Shown: positions 47,782-56,869 of the stretch, one piece after another
Layout of the letters: every line of letters starts with the position of its first letter
Numbering within the stretch: position 1 is the stretch's first letter
Assembly (NCBI RefSeq): GCF_003991135.1
Contig: NZ_CP016379.1
Span: forward strand, 2,852,001 to 2,916,000
DNA: 64,000 nt
Source of the DNA: Anoxybacter fermentans
GTDB lineage: Bacteria; Bacillota; Halanaerobiia; DY22613
Reading direction: 5' to 3'
Translations under genes and position numbers: made by a program
The notes under the pieces: model-generated
Told to the model about the DNA's origin: nothing
Database searches by the model: none
The model's input: only the letters and a program-made list of their open reading frames with translations

Positions 47782-48495
47782 TTAACCCCGCACCCGGCGC
47801 AAAATCTCCTGATATGCTTCCTCGACCTTCCCCATATCCAGACGGAACCGATCTTTATCCAGTTTATCACCCGTTGATTTATCCCATAACCGGCAGGTAT
47901 CTGGAGAAATTTCATCTGCCAGAAGAATTTTACCCTCAGGGGTTTTACCAAACTCTAATTTATAATCCACCAGATCAATTCCTAATTTCCTGAAATATTC
48001 AATCAAAATAGAATTAATTTTTAATGCTTCCTCTCTTAAGTATACAACCTCTTCAGGTGCTGCAATATTTAAAACCCTAATGTGATCTTCTGTAATCAAA
48101 GGATCACCCAGTTCATCATTCTTATAATAAAATTCCACCAATGGAGTTTCCAATCTTATACCCTCTTTAATCCCTAACCTTCTACAGAGACTGCCAGCAG
48201 TAATATTTCTTACTACTAATTCAACAGGAATAATCTCTACTCCTTTGACCAGCATCTCCGTATCACTGATTAATTCAACAAAATGATTTTCAACACCTAA
48301 ATCACTTAACATTTTAAAAATGGTAGCAGAAATCAGGTTATTGTACCTGCCTTTATTATCAATAGTACCTTTCTTCTGCCCATTAAAGGCAGTGGCATCA
48401 TCTTTAAACTCAACCCAGAGAATACCGGGTTTATCAGTTGCAAAAATTTTTTTAGCCTTTCCTTCATAACGTAATTCTAATTTCTGAATTGCCAC
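47782..48495 (-). CDS. purC: SAICAR synthetase PurC
   Basis: 237 residues from a GTG at 48495, nine bases after GGGGG, giving [20 protein letters not shown]. Upstream in-frame starts fall inside purB or directly on the ribosome site. Signature regions are [38 protein letters not shown] and [20 protein letters not shown]. It joins CAIR and aspartate with ATP. It lies 14 bases after purB and 24 before purS. Confidence 0.95.
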   Translation of the reverse strand: MAIQKLELRYEGKAKKIFATDKPGILWVEFKDDATAFNGQKKGTIDNKGRYNNLISATIFKMLSDLGVENHFVELISDTEMLVKGVEIIPVELVVRNITAGSLCRRLGIKEGIRLETPLVEFYYKNDELGDPLITEDHIRVLNIAAPEEVVYLREEALKINSILIEYFRKLGIDLVDYKLEFGKTPEGKILLADEISPDTCRLWDKSTGDKLDKDRFRLDMGKVEEAYQEILRRVRG

Positions 48496-48509
48496 AGTAA
48501 ACATCCCCC

Positions 48510-49901
48510 TTAGAAATTTTTTAATTTCTCTTTCCACTCACGAACAATGAATTCAGTTTTTTCTACAGCCTGGCCCAGATACCGTTCTGGATTTTGAATC
48601 AAAAGTTTTTGTTCATCTGTAAATCGATCCCAATATTTTTTCATCTCCTCATCTTCTAACATCAATTGATAGACTGTCTTACCCGTCTCCTTTGCCTTAA
48701 GTGTCTTAAGCCTGACTGCCTCATGGGCATCTGGGTGGCCGTAACCAGCCAGGAGAATATACAGCGGTTCAGCAATAAATGATTCCCGGGTCTTATCAAA
48801 ATTTGCTTTCATCTGCTCCCGGTTGACCCACATATTACTGATTACCCGGGTCAAACGCCTAATAGAAAGCACCAGTCCAGCAATTATCTCTACCACAAAT
48901 CGCCCAGATGCAGAATTGGTTAAATCCCTTTGGTGTTCAGAAATCTGGTCCAGATAAAGGGTAACCATCCGCGGCATAAACTCCTTGTACATACTTTTAA
49001 CATTCTCATAGTTGACGGGATTCCGCTTATGAGGCATTGTTGAAGAACCAATCTGATCAGGTGCAAAATATTCTCCTACTTCATCAATCTCCGTCCTCTG
49101 TAAATGGCGCATATCATCTGCAAAATTGGCCAAAATCCCAAAGGTGGAGACAAGAGTATGAACAAAATCCAGAACATATTCAGGTTGAACAATCTGTGAT
49201 GAAATAGGAGCCGGTTTTAACCCTAACTCAGCTAATACATCCTTCTCAAATTGGATGGGATCATCTATAAATAAAGAACTGGCATTATATGCACCAACTG
49301 CTCCAGCCATCTTTCCCCGTAAATTAGCTGCTGCCTTACGGATTTTTTCCATTTGCTGACCTAAACGGCTTATATATAAGGAAAGTGCAAATCCAAAAGT
49401 GATGGGCACAGCATGCTGTCCATGAGTCCGACCAATTTGAATAGTCTTCCGTTCAGTCCAGGCAACCTCTAAAAGAACTGTCATCAGATCTTTTAATGCC
49501 GGTAAGATTAATTTTTCTGCTGCATCACGATAACGAATCGCAGCAGAAGTATCCATAATATCTACAGAAGTAGCCGAAAAATGAACAAATGGTCTGGCCT
49601 CTGGACTCACCCGATTGCGAATACAGTTAACCAGTGCGCGAATATTATGTCTGGTCTTCTGCTCTTCTTTATAGACTTCTTCAGGGGTAATGGTCTTTAC
49701 AGCTTCTTTTACCTCTTTTACCACCTCAATACCACAAAAACCCCGCTTATGTAACACTTTTATTAATGCCAACTCCACTTCAGCCTGGGTACGGATCACT
49801 GCTTCTTCAGAAAGATAATAGGACAAATCTTTAAATTCCTCTTCCGGGATTGAATAACGATGATCCAGCGGGCTTATGTTCTTAAAAATATTTCTCTCCA
49901 T
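48510..49901 (-). CDS. purB: Adenylosuccinate lyase PurB
   Basis: 463 residues from ATG 49901 (AGGAGG upstream), beginning [16 protein letters not shown]. Fumarase/aspartase superfamily: catalytic His in [19 protein letters not shown], the flexible signature loop [19 protein letters not shown], and [20 protein letters not shown]. It cleaves SAICAR and adenylosuccinate to release fumarate. As first gene of the operon it follows a leader containing a PurBox pair and half a palindromic repeat. Confidence 0.96.
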   Translation of the reverse strand: MERNIFKNISPLDHRYSIPEEEFKDLSYYLSEEAVIRTQAEVELALIKVLHKRGFCGIEVVKEVKEAVKTITPEEVYKEEQKTRHNIRALVNCIRNRVSPEARPFVHFSATSVDIMDTSAAIRYRDAAEKLILPALKDLMTVLLEVAWTERKTIQIGRTHGQHAVPITFGFALSLYISRLGQQMEKIRKAAANLRGKMAGAVGAYNASSLFIDDPIQFEKDVLAELGLKPAPISSQIVQPEYVLDFVHTLVSTFGILANFADDMRHLQRTEIDEVGEYFAPDQIGSSTMPHKRNPVNYENVKSMYKEFMPRMVTLYLDQISEHQRDLTNSASGRFVVEIIAGLVLSIRRLTRVISNMWVNREQMKANFDKTRESFIAEPLYILLAGYGHPDAHEAVRLKTLKAKETGKTVYQLMLEDEEMKKYWDRFTDEQKLLIQNPERYLGQAVEKTEFIVREWKEKLKNF

Positions 49902-49945
49902 TATTCCCCTCCTATTCATAATTTGAAAAATTTAAAATGGTTATA

Positions 49946-50044
49946 CCTCCTCATATGAGGCCTTATTTCGACTTCAATCTCACCAAGATGGTTTAACGAA
50001 AAATTTCTATGTCGCTCAAAATTAGTTTTTTGCAGTATTATCTA
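49946..50044. repeat. Half-copy of the palindromic element in the pur leader (copy 5)
   Basis: The minus strand reads TACTGCAAAAAACTAATTTT, GAGCGACATAGAAATTTTTCG, ACCATCTTGGTGAGATT and GAAATAAGGCCTCATATGAGG, then AGGTATAACC where the match to full copies ends. So the outer left arm and part of the first hairpin remain; the second hairpin and right arm are lost. It lies between the PurBox pair and the purB ribosome site, inside the probable 5' leader. Confidence 0.88.
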
Positions 50045-50055
50045 AAATTATATTT

Positions 50056-50091
50056 ACGAACAATTTTTATAATATTTTTATTATTGTTCGT
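50056..50091 (-). promoter_or_regulatory. PurR operator (inverted PurBox pair) of the purine operon
   Basis: ACGAACAAT at 50056-50064 and ATTGTTCGT at 50083-50091 are perfect 9-base inverted repeats 18 bases apart. They match the Firmicutes PurBox (CCGAACAWT, two inverted copies about 16-17 apart) except for A instead of C in the first position. They lie about 155 bases upstream of purB. On the minus strand, possible -10 hexamers (TATAAT, GATAAT) lie just inside, so a bound PurR would cover the promoter. The Firmicutes PurR is relieved by PRPP. Confidence 0.75.
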
Positions 50092-50288
50092 TATTTAGTT
50101 GATTCTATGTTTATCATAACATTCTTTAAACCATTATTCAAGACAAAAATCCGAATATTTTTCTTAAAAATAATTTTAACGATAGTATAGTTGAAAAATT
50201 TAATAATACCATTCAAGAAGGATGCTCAATATTATTAGCAAAATATATGTCATAAGCCATAATTTTTCACGAAAGGAGCTAACTTAAT

Positions 50289-52364
50289 ATGAAATTAAAA
50301 AAACTACTATTTATGAGTGTTTTTTTAATTATAGTGTTAAGTTTAACTGGATGCTTCAACGTAAAAACCTTAAATAAAACCACTGTAACTTACTCTGACC
50401 TTAATGTGAAAGTAATAAATTCTAATGGTTCAACCATCGAGGCTGATTTAATTGTCTTGATTGATTCTGATAAAAATATTGTTGATTTCACCACAAATTC
50501 ATCTATATATCAATTCCCTAATCTTAAAAGCGGTAAATATACATTGGTAGTAGGCAAAGAAGGGTATAAAGCATTTATAGACGATAATCTCTTAATCTCA
50601 AAAGATATTACAAAAGAGGTTAAATTAATTGAAGAGGAAGACCTTACTCAGGTCAAAATTGAAGTTTATGATGAAAATGGACAACCAATCGATAATGCGC
50701 AAATTACTGTATTCAAAGATGGAAACATTGTCAATAAAGGACTAACTATCAATGGTGAAGTTTTTCTACCCCGTATCTGGCGCGGTATCCTATATGAATA
50801 TAAAATTGAAAAAAGAGGTTATAAAAGTTATTCTGGATACTATTTTAATAGATTTGATGCAGGATATATTACCATATATTTAAACTCATCAACTTCAGAA
50901 ACATCTATTCCGGAATTTGAAGAATATATTTTTGATGCTGAAGATGAAAAATCTATTTCTTTAGGTTATCTGGGTTCTAATGATTATATAGTAGTGGGTA
51001 TAACTCCGCTTAATTTCAATTCTAATACTAACAACCATTTTGAAGGTACCATTACAGCCAATATCAATAACAAAAATATTGAAACTAATCTAATCCAACT
51101 CCCAATAAAAAGGGAGATGGCAAAATTACAGCAGCTTAAAAATAATTTTTATAATTTAAAAGAGAATATCTATTTTAACCAGAAAGAATTGGATGCAAAA
51201 TTACGTCAAAAAGAAAAAGAACTGATAGAACAATATGGATTTGAGGAGATATTGAAAAATATTACAAAATCCCGGTTTAACATTCAATCATATTCTCTGG
51301 GATCTGAAAGAACATTTTATATTCGGGATTTTAATAGAGAAGAATATTATTATTCAATAACTGCTACTTTAAAAAGGATCAGCAATCATTCTTATATTTA
51401 TGTTGACAATAATATCACAATCAATCAGACAGATTTAGATTACATTGCTGAACAATTTGATAATCAAATATATCCTACTAATATGAAGTTTTTTGCCAGT
51501 CATGAATACACTTCATACGATTATGATGAAAATGGAAAAATAATAATTTTATTAACCCCCATAATATTTGATGGCCCTGGAATAGTTATGGGATATTTCT
51601 TTTTAGGTGACTACTTACCAAAAACATATATTGAAGATTCCAATGAAGCAGATATGATCTATCTTAATTCTAATGTCCTTGAATTGGATAATGATAAGAA
51701 AAGTCTGTTAAATGAGTTATTAAGTACTGTAGCTCATGAATTCCAGCATTTAATCTTTTTCTGTGAAAAACTATTTGCATATCGTGTTATTGAAGATACC
51801 TGGATCAATGAAGGATTCTCAGGTCTAGCACAGTATCTAAACGGATATTATAATTATGTTGGTGATGGACGGATTTATAATAGTGACGGAACCGAAACTA
51901 ATCCAGATGCTTTAGGATATTTTAATAAACCGGCTGATGAATCACTTCTATCCTGGGAAAATAAACTAAGCGATTATGGTGCCAGTAACCTATTTGCGTT
52001 CTATCTATATCATCTATTTGGAGAACAAATCATTAAAGATATAAATACAAGTCCATCTGATCCTGTTAATGTTATTTCTGAAAAATATCGTACATTCTCT
52101 ACTCTATTTCTGGACTGGATTGCAACCAATTATGTAGGGGAATATGATATTAATCCAATATTAAATTATCCTATGGATTTAAAAGTTCAACCCGAAACAA
52201 AAATATTAAATGCATTAAATATAAGCGAAGATTTTTCCATCAAAGCCACTGGCGTTCTATACTATCTGATTTGTGGAACAGGTGCTGATATTACTTTAAA
52301 TATTAACCTTAATGCAAACACAGGTGTATTCATCTACAGAAGCATTTATCAGGAGGAGATATAA
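50289..52364 (+). CDS. Lipoprotein with peptidase M30-like (HExxH) metalloprotease domain
   Basis: 691 residues. Signal peptide II with lipobox LTGC places Cys22 as the lipidated residue. Two carboxypeptidase-regulatory-like beta domains follow (about 35-115 and 120-200, e.g. YTLVVGKEGYKAFIDDN and YEYKIEKRGYKSYSGYYF). The catalytic domain has TVAHEFQHLIFF, an HExxH zinc motif, with a downstream Glu in WINEGFSGLAQYL, resembling peptidase family M30 (hyicolysin type). It should be a cell-surface metalloprotease; substrate unknown. GGAGC lies upstream of ATG. The next gene follows two bases later and is likely co-expressed. Confidence 0.82.
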   Translation: MKLKKLLFMSVFLIIVLSLTGCFNVKTLNKTTVTYSDLNVKVINSNGSTIEADLIVLIDSDKNIVDFTTNSSIYQFPNLKSGKYTLVVGKEGYKAFIDDNLLISKDITKEVKLIEEEDLTQVKIEVYDENGQPIDNAQITVFKDGNIVNKGLTINGEVFLPRIWRGILYEYKIEKRGYKSYSGYYFNRFDAGYITIYLNSSTSETSIPEFEEYIFDAEDEKSISLGYLGSNDYIVVGITPLNFNSNTNNHFEGTITANINNKNIETNLIQLPIKREMAKLQQLKNNFYNLKENIYFNQKELDAKLRQKEKELIEQYGFEEILKNITKSRFNIQSYSLGSERTFYIRDFNREEYYYSITATLKRISNHSYIYVDNNITINQTDLDYIAEQFDNQIYPTNMKFFASHEYTSYDYDENGKIIILLTPIIFDGPGIVMGYFFLGDYLPKTYIEDSNEADMIYLNSNVLELDNDKKSLLNELLSTVAHEFQHLIFFCEKLFAYRVIEDTWINEGFSGLAQYLNGYYNYVGDGRIYNSDGTETNPDALGYFNKPADESLLSWENKLSDYGASNLFAFYLYHLFGEQIIKDINTSPSDPVNVISEKYRTFSTLFLDWIATNYVGEYDINPILNYPMDLKVQPETKILNALNISEDFSIKATGVLYYLICGTGADITLNINLNANTGVFIYRSIYQEEI

Positions 52365-52366
52365 AA

Positions 52367-52915
52367 ATGTTAAAGAAATATTTAGCTTATACTTTAATTT
52401 TTCTGTTAATAATTGGGCTCAGTTCATATACTCTAGCCTTAAAAAAACAACCTATGATAGAATATAAAACATTAAAAGGAACTCTTTATGAAGAAGGAAC
52501 AGGCGAAATTAGTCTTTTGATTCTCAAAACAGAAAATGATAAAAAATATCTTGTTAAGGGTGATCTTAAAAAGGTTTTAAGAAATTTAAAAGGAATTCCA
52601 TTAATCTTAACAGGAAAAGTGGACAAAACAAACGGAAACTACTTTCAAGGAAAATTCACTGTAGAAATGTATAATACTGATTATCCAAAATACATATATT
52701 ACCTTGAAGAAGTCTCTGTTCTGGGAAGACTAAAAAATATCGATGATATATTGCTTATCATAACCCCTGACCAACAGGTAATTGAATTAAACGGTCTCGC
52801 TAAAGAAACTTTACAAAAAAACATCGGTAAAAAGGTATTAATTAACGGTTCACTTACCCGAACCGGTGAATATCAAGCCCAAATGGAGATAAAATCATAC
52901 TTAGTTCTGGAATAA
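52367..52915 (+). CDS. Secreted protein with OB-like repeats, unknown function
   Basis: 182 residues beginning with a signal peptide (LKKYLAYTLIFLLIIGLSSY), cleaved probably after YTLA. The mature part has two similar segments: an IEYKTLKGTLYEEGTGEI-type strand followed by PLILTGKVDKTNGNYFQG, and YYLEEVSVLGRLKNIDDI followed by VLINGSLTRTGEYQAQME. The repeated pattern suggests two OB-fold-like barrels. I do not know the family. It follows the metalloprotease gene by two bases with AGGAGG inside that gene's end, so they form an operon. A terminator follows. Confidence 0.68.
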   Translation: MLKKYLAYTLIFLLIIGLSSYTLALKKQPMIEYKTLKGTLYEEGTGEISLLILKTENDKKYLVKGDLKKVLRNLKGIPLILTGKVDKTNGNYFQGKFTVEMYNTDYPKYIYYLEEVSVLGRLKNIDDILLIITPDQQVIELNGLAKETLQKNIGKKVLINGSLTRTGEYQAQMEIKSYLVLE

Positions 52916-52925
52916 ACTATTTCTA

Positions 52926-52957
52926 GGCCAGGGAAAACTTTTTGCCTGGTCTTTTTT
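52926..52957 (+). terminator. Terminator of the lipoprotein operon
   Basis: GGCCAGG pairs with CCTGGTC (one G-T pair) around GAAAACTTTTTG and is followed by TTTTTTATG. It lies about eleven bases after the stop. Confidence 0.85.
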
Positions 52958-53133
52958 ATGGAAAAACGGCCTATTGATTCCTGTACCCTCTATAGCCTTC
53001 AAATCAGCATATTTATCAATAAATTGTGGTTTTAATTCAATCAGACCCACAATATCTGCTATTAGATGGTCTGTACTGACTAATTTAAATGCGATATAAT
53101 TAGGAAAGTAATTCATCTTTTAGGAGGGAAAAC

Positions 53134-56100
53134 ATGAATACCATTAATTTATCACCGAATGCCAAAAAGGTATTGGAAGCGCGTTATTTACAACGTAATG
53201 AAGAACATCAACTCATTGAAACACCGGAAGAACTTTTCGACCGTGTTGCTTCTAACATCGCCGAAGCAGAACGCCTTTATGGCGGAGATGAAGCTAAAGC
53301 TAAGGAAACTTTTTATCAACTGATGACTAATCTGGATTTTCTCCCTAATTCACCTACTTTGATGAATGCAGGAACAGATTTACAACAGTTATCAGCCTGT
53401 TTTGTCTTACCTGTTGAAGATAGTATGGAAGGAATTTTTGAGGCTGTTAAAAATTCTGCTATAATCCATAAGAGCGGCGGCGGTACCGGCTTTAGTTTTA
53501 GCCGTCTCAGGCCCAAAAATGATATTGTCCGTACCACCGGAGGAATTGCCAGCGGACCTATCTCCTTCATGCAGGTCTTTGATGCTGCTACCAATACTGT
53601 AAAACAGGGTGGAAAACGCCGGGGCGCTAACATGGGCATTCTTCGAGTAGACCACCCGGATATTCTGGAATTTATAACCTGTAAGAAAGATGAAAACCGT
53701 TTGAATAATTTCAATATCTCTGTAGCCCTTACTGAAGAGTTTATGGAAGCTGTAGAACGAGATGAAGAATATGATTTGATTAATCCAAGGACCAATAAAG
53801 TTGTTAAACGACTGCGGGCCAGAGAAGTCTTTAATTTAATCGTCGAAATGGCACATGCTAACGGCGAACCGGGAATTATTTTCCTTGATCGGATTAACCG
53901 GGACAACCCTACTCCCCACTTAGGAGAGATTGAGAGTACCAATCCGTGTATTACCGGTGATACCCTGATTGCAACAGAATATGGATTAATAAGAATAGAT
54001 GAACTCTATGCCAAATATAAAAATGGTGGGCTTAAAATTGTAACCGACAATCGGGTTCCTACTATTATAGACTCACTGCCAGATATGTCCAATATAGGTA
54101 CCTCCTTAAATATAACATCCAGGGTCTATAAAAATGGTAAAAAAGAAGTTATAAAACTGACAACTAAAGCCGGTTATGAAATAAAAGCAACCCCTGATCA
54201 TAAATTTCTGACAGATAAGGGATGGAAAGAGCTTAAGAACATAAAAGTTGGAGATAAAGTTCTCATCCAATCCGGTGCAGGATCTTTTTCACAGCATAAA
54301 GAACTTCCCTTCAAAATTCAAAATACTTATACTGATGATAATGGACAAACATATACCTTTAATTTCCCTGATAAATGGTCCAAAGAATTAGGCCAGGTTC
54401 TTGGCTGGCTTATCGGTAATGGCTGGTTAAGGGATGATGACAAAAACTATCAGGTTGGTTTCACTTTCAGCAGTGATGATAAAGAAATCCTGAACTATCT
54501 AAAACCTATCATTAATAAGATGTATGGTAAAGAAATTCAGGAAGTTAAGCAGGAGAATAGTATTTACCACCTCTCTTATCATAGTAAATATTTTGTAGAG
54601 TTTTTTAAGAAACTGGGTGTAAAAGCTACTGAAGCTGAAAATAAAAAAGTACCAGAAACAATATTTACCGCACCTTATGAAACCGTAACTGGTTTCCTTA
54701 TGACACTTTTTACTGCGGATGGTACAGTTAAAATAGATGAAGAGCACGGAAATTATTATGTTCAGCTAATATCTAAATCAAAGGAATTATTAAAACAGGT
54801 TCAACTTTTGCTTCTCAATTTGGGAATTAAATCCAGGATTTATGACAGGAGTAGAGCACCTCATGAAGATAACTTTGATGGTGAAAAAACAGATGGAAAA
54901 CTTTATGAATTAAATATTTCCCATGCCTCCTTAAAGGTATTTGCAGATAAAATTAATTTCCTTTCTATAAAAAAGAGAAATCTGTTAGCTAAAATTGAAG
55001 GCAAAGATCTTTGCTCTGAAAAAATGACAGAAACGGTTATGAAAATAGAGTACCTGGGTGAAGAAATTGTCTATGATTTAACCGAACCTGTAACCCATTC
55101 ACTTATAGCAAACGGTATTATTGTCCATAATTGTGGCGAACAACCGCTTTTACCATATGAAGCGTGTAACTTAGGTTCCATTAACCTGGCCAATATGGTT
55201 AAGACTGAAAATGGCAAAGCTGTTATCGATTACGATAAGCTGGCTCGTGTTACTGCTGATGCTGTACATTTCCTGGATAATGTTATCGATATGAACCAGT
55301 ACCCCTTAGAGAAGATCGATAAAATGGCCAAGGGGAACCGCAAAATTGGCCTTGGTGTTATGGGTTGGGCAGATATGCTGATTAAACTGGGCATTCCTTA
55401 TAACTCTGAAGAAGCTGTAGAGCTGGCAGAAAAAGTAATGTCCTTTATCAATGAACATTCTAAGGCAAAAAGCCGCAAGTTAGCAAAAGAACGGGGAGCT
55501 TTCCCAAATATCAAAGGTAGTATTTATACCGAACCGATTCGTAATGCCACCACAACCACCATTGCACCGACAGGCAGTATCAGTATCATTGCCAATTGTA
55601 GCAGCGGAATTGAACCTATATTTGCCATTTCATATGAACGGCATGTCATAGATGGTACATTGATCGAAGTACATCCTCTCTTTGAAGCTGTTGCCAAAGA
55701 AAGAGGTTTTTACAGCCCTGAGTTAATGGAACGGATTGCCCGTGAAGGTTCGATTCAGGATATTGAAGAAATTCCTGAAGATGTAAAAAGAATTTTCGTT
55801 ACAGCCCATGATATTTCACCGGAATGGCACATTCGGATGCAGGCAGCATTCCAGAAATATACCGATAATGCAGTAAGCAAAACAGTAAACTTCCCACATG
55901 AAGCTACTCTGGCCGATGTAGCAAAAGTCTTTAAGCTGGCCTATAAATTGGGCTGTAAAGGCGTAACTATTTATAGAGATGGCAGCCGGAGCAGCCAGGT
56001 TCTTCAAACAAAAAAAGATTCAAAGCAAAAGAAAACTGAAGAGAAGAAAGTCAAACGCCCAAGACCTAAAATCACCTTTGGAACAACAGAAAAGACCAGG

Positions 56101-56577
56101 ATCGGTTGCGGTAAACTCTACATTACCATTAACTCAGACGAGCAGGGAATCTGTGAAGTCTTCACTTCCACCGGGCGCGGCGGTGGCTGCCGTTCCCAGT
56201 CTGAAGCTACAAGTCGGTTGATCTCCCTGGCCTTACGATCAGGAATACCCATTGAAGAAATTATCCATCAACTGAAAGGAATACGCTGTGCCGCTGCCAT
56301 TAAACGAAAAGGTGTGCCCAATGTATCCTGTCCTGATGCTATCGCCCGGGCAATAGAAAACTTTCTGGAATATACGAAAGGAAAACCTTTCTATCCTGTT
56401 TCTGCTTCTGAAATTGCTGCAACCTCCGTCGACCTGTTCGTTGAAGAAGATGAAGATTATGATATATTAGAAGATGATAGTAACGGCTGTGCCGTCTGCC
56501 CTGACTGCGGCACAGAGCTAGAACATGAAGGCGGATGCGTCATTTGCCGTTCGTGCGGTTATAGTAAGTGTGGGTAA
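53134..56577 (+). CDS. nrdJ: Adenosylcobalamin-dependent (class II) ribonucleotide reductase with intein
   Basis: 1147 residues before splicing, 752 after removal of the intein. Host features include [20 protein letters not shown] and [20 protein letters not shown], the first redox Cys region; [20 protein letters not shown], the thiyl-radical Cys and Glu motif, interrupted by the intein; and [20 protein letters not shown]. The C-terminal TSCPD domain has [20 protein letters not shown] and a final zinc-ribbon ([14 protein letters not shown] then [10 protein letters not shown]). It reduces ribonucleotides with B12 and needs no oxygen, fitting an anaerobe. The ATG follows AGGAGG. The leader is too short for a cobalamin riboswitch, and none was seen. 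Confidence 0.96.
   Translation: [1147 protein letters not shown]
53947..55131 (+). mobile_element. Intein with LAGLIDADG homing endonuclease inside nrdJ
   Basis: Residues 272-666 of the precursor, 395 residues. N-terminal splicing block: Cys1 in [17 protein letters not shown]; block B [12 protein letters not shown]; C-terminal blocks [18 protein letters not shown] and IIVHN followed by Cys of the host. Two endonuclease motifs are visible: [11 protein letters not shown] and [11 protein letters not shown]. The first has Asn where RNR inteins normally have the catalytic Asp (GDG), so cutting activity may be lost while splicing residues (Cys1, TxxH, HN, +1 Cys) are intact. The +1 Cys is the enzyme's radical-site cysteine. 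Confidence 0.93.
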
Positions 56578-56582
56578 TATTA

Positions 56583-56607
56583 AAGGAGCCTGAAATTCAG
56601 GCTCCTT
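56583..56607 (+). terminator. nrdJ terminator hairpin
   Basis: AAGGAGCCTGAA pairs perfectly with TTCAGGCTCCTT. It begins six bases after the stop. The trailing T-run is modest (TTAAACATTTTATG). Confidence 0.72.
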
Positions 56608-56616
56608 AAACATTTT

Positions 56617-56841
56617 ATGATTTTCCTACAAAAAAGCTAATTTTGAGCGACATAGAAATTTTTCGCTAAATCATCTTAGCGAGATTTTCGACGAAATAAG
56701 GCCTCATCACAGGAGGTGATGAGCTAATCAAGGGCCAGGAGGGCCCTTTGATTAGGAAGCCTTATTTCGACGGAAATCGAGCTTTAGATGATTCGAAAAA
56801 TTTCTCAAGAAGCGAAAAATTAGCTTTTGGCAGTATAATCT
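56617..56841. repeat. Dispersed palindromic element, copy 6 (full length, reference)
   Basis: 225 bp, the best-formed copy. The closing stem GAAATAAGGC / GCCTTATTTC encloses hairpin 1, CTCATCAC-AGGAG-GTGATGAG, and hairpin 2, AAGGGCC-AGGAG-GGCCCTT, extended by CTAATC / GATTAG. The outer arms pair for most of their length. Both loops are AGGAG. It lies between the convergent nrdJ and ubiB-like genes. Confidence 0.95.
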
Positions 56842-56869
56842 TTAATAAGTTTCTTCCAGTTTGATATAT

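Noticed and set aside
49902-50288. Purine (guanine) riboswitch ahead of purB
   Set aside because: The conserved loop and junction sequences of the xpt class are not present; the leader is explained by the PurBox and the half palindrome.
52901-53116. Minus-strand frame of 71 codons between the lipoprotein operon and nrdJ
   Set aside because: It has no ribosome site and overlaps the terminator of the operon and the upstream region of nrdJ on the other strand; no recognisable domain.
52958-53133. Cobalamin riboswitch ahead of the B12-dependent nrdJ
   Set aside because: The gap is short and lacks the B12 box (GCCACTG-like) and the long multi-stem fold.
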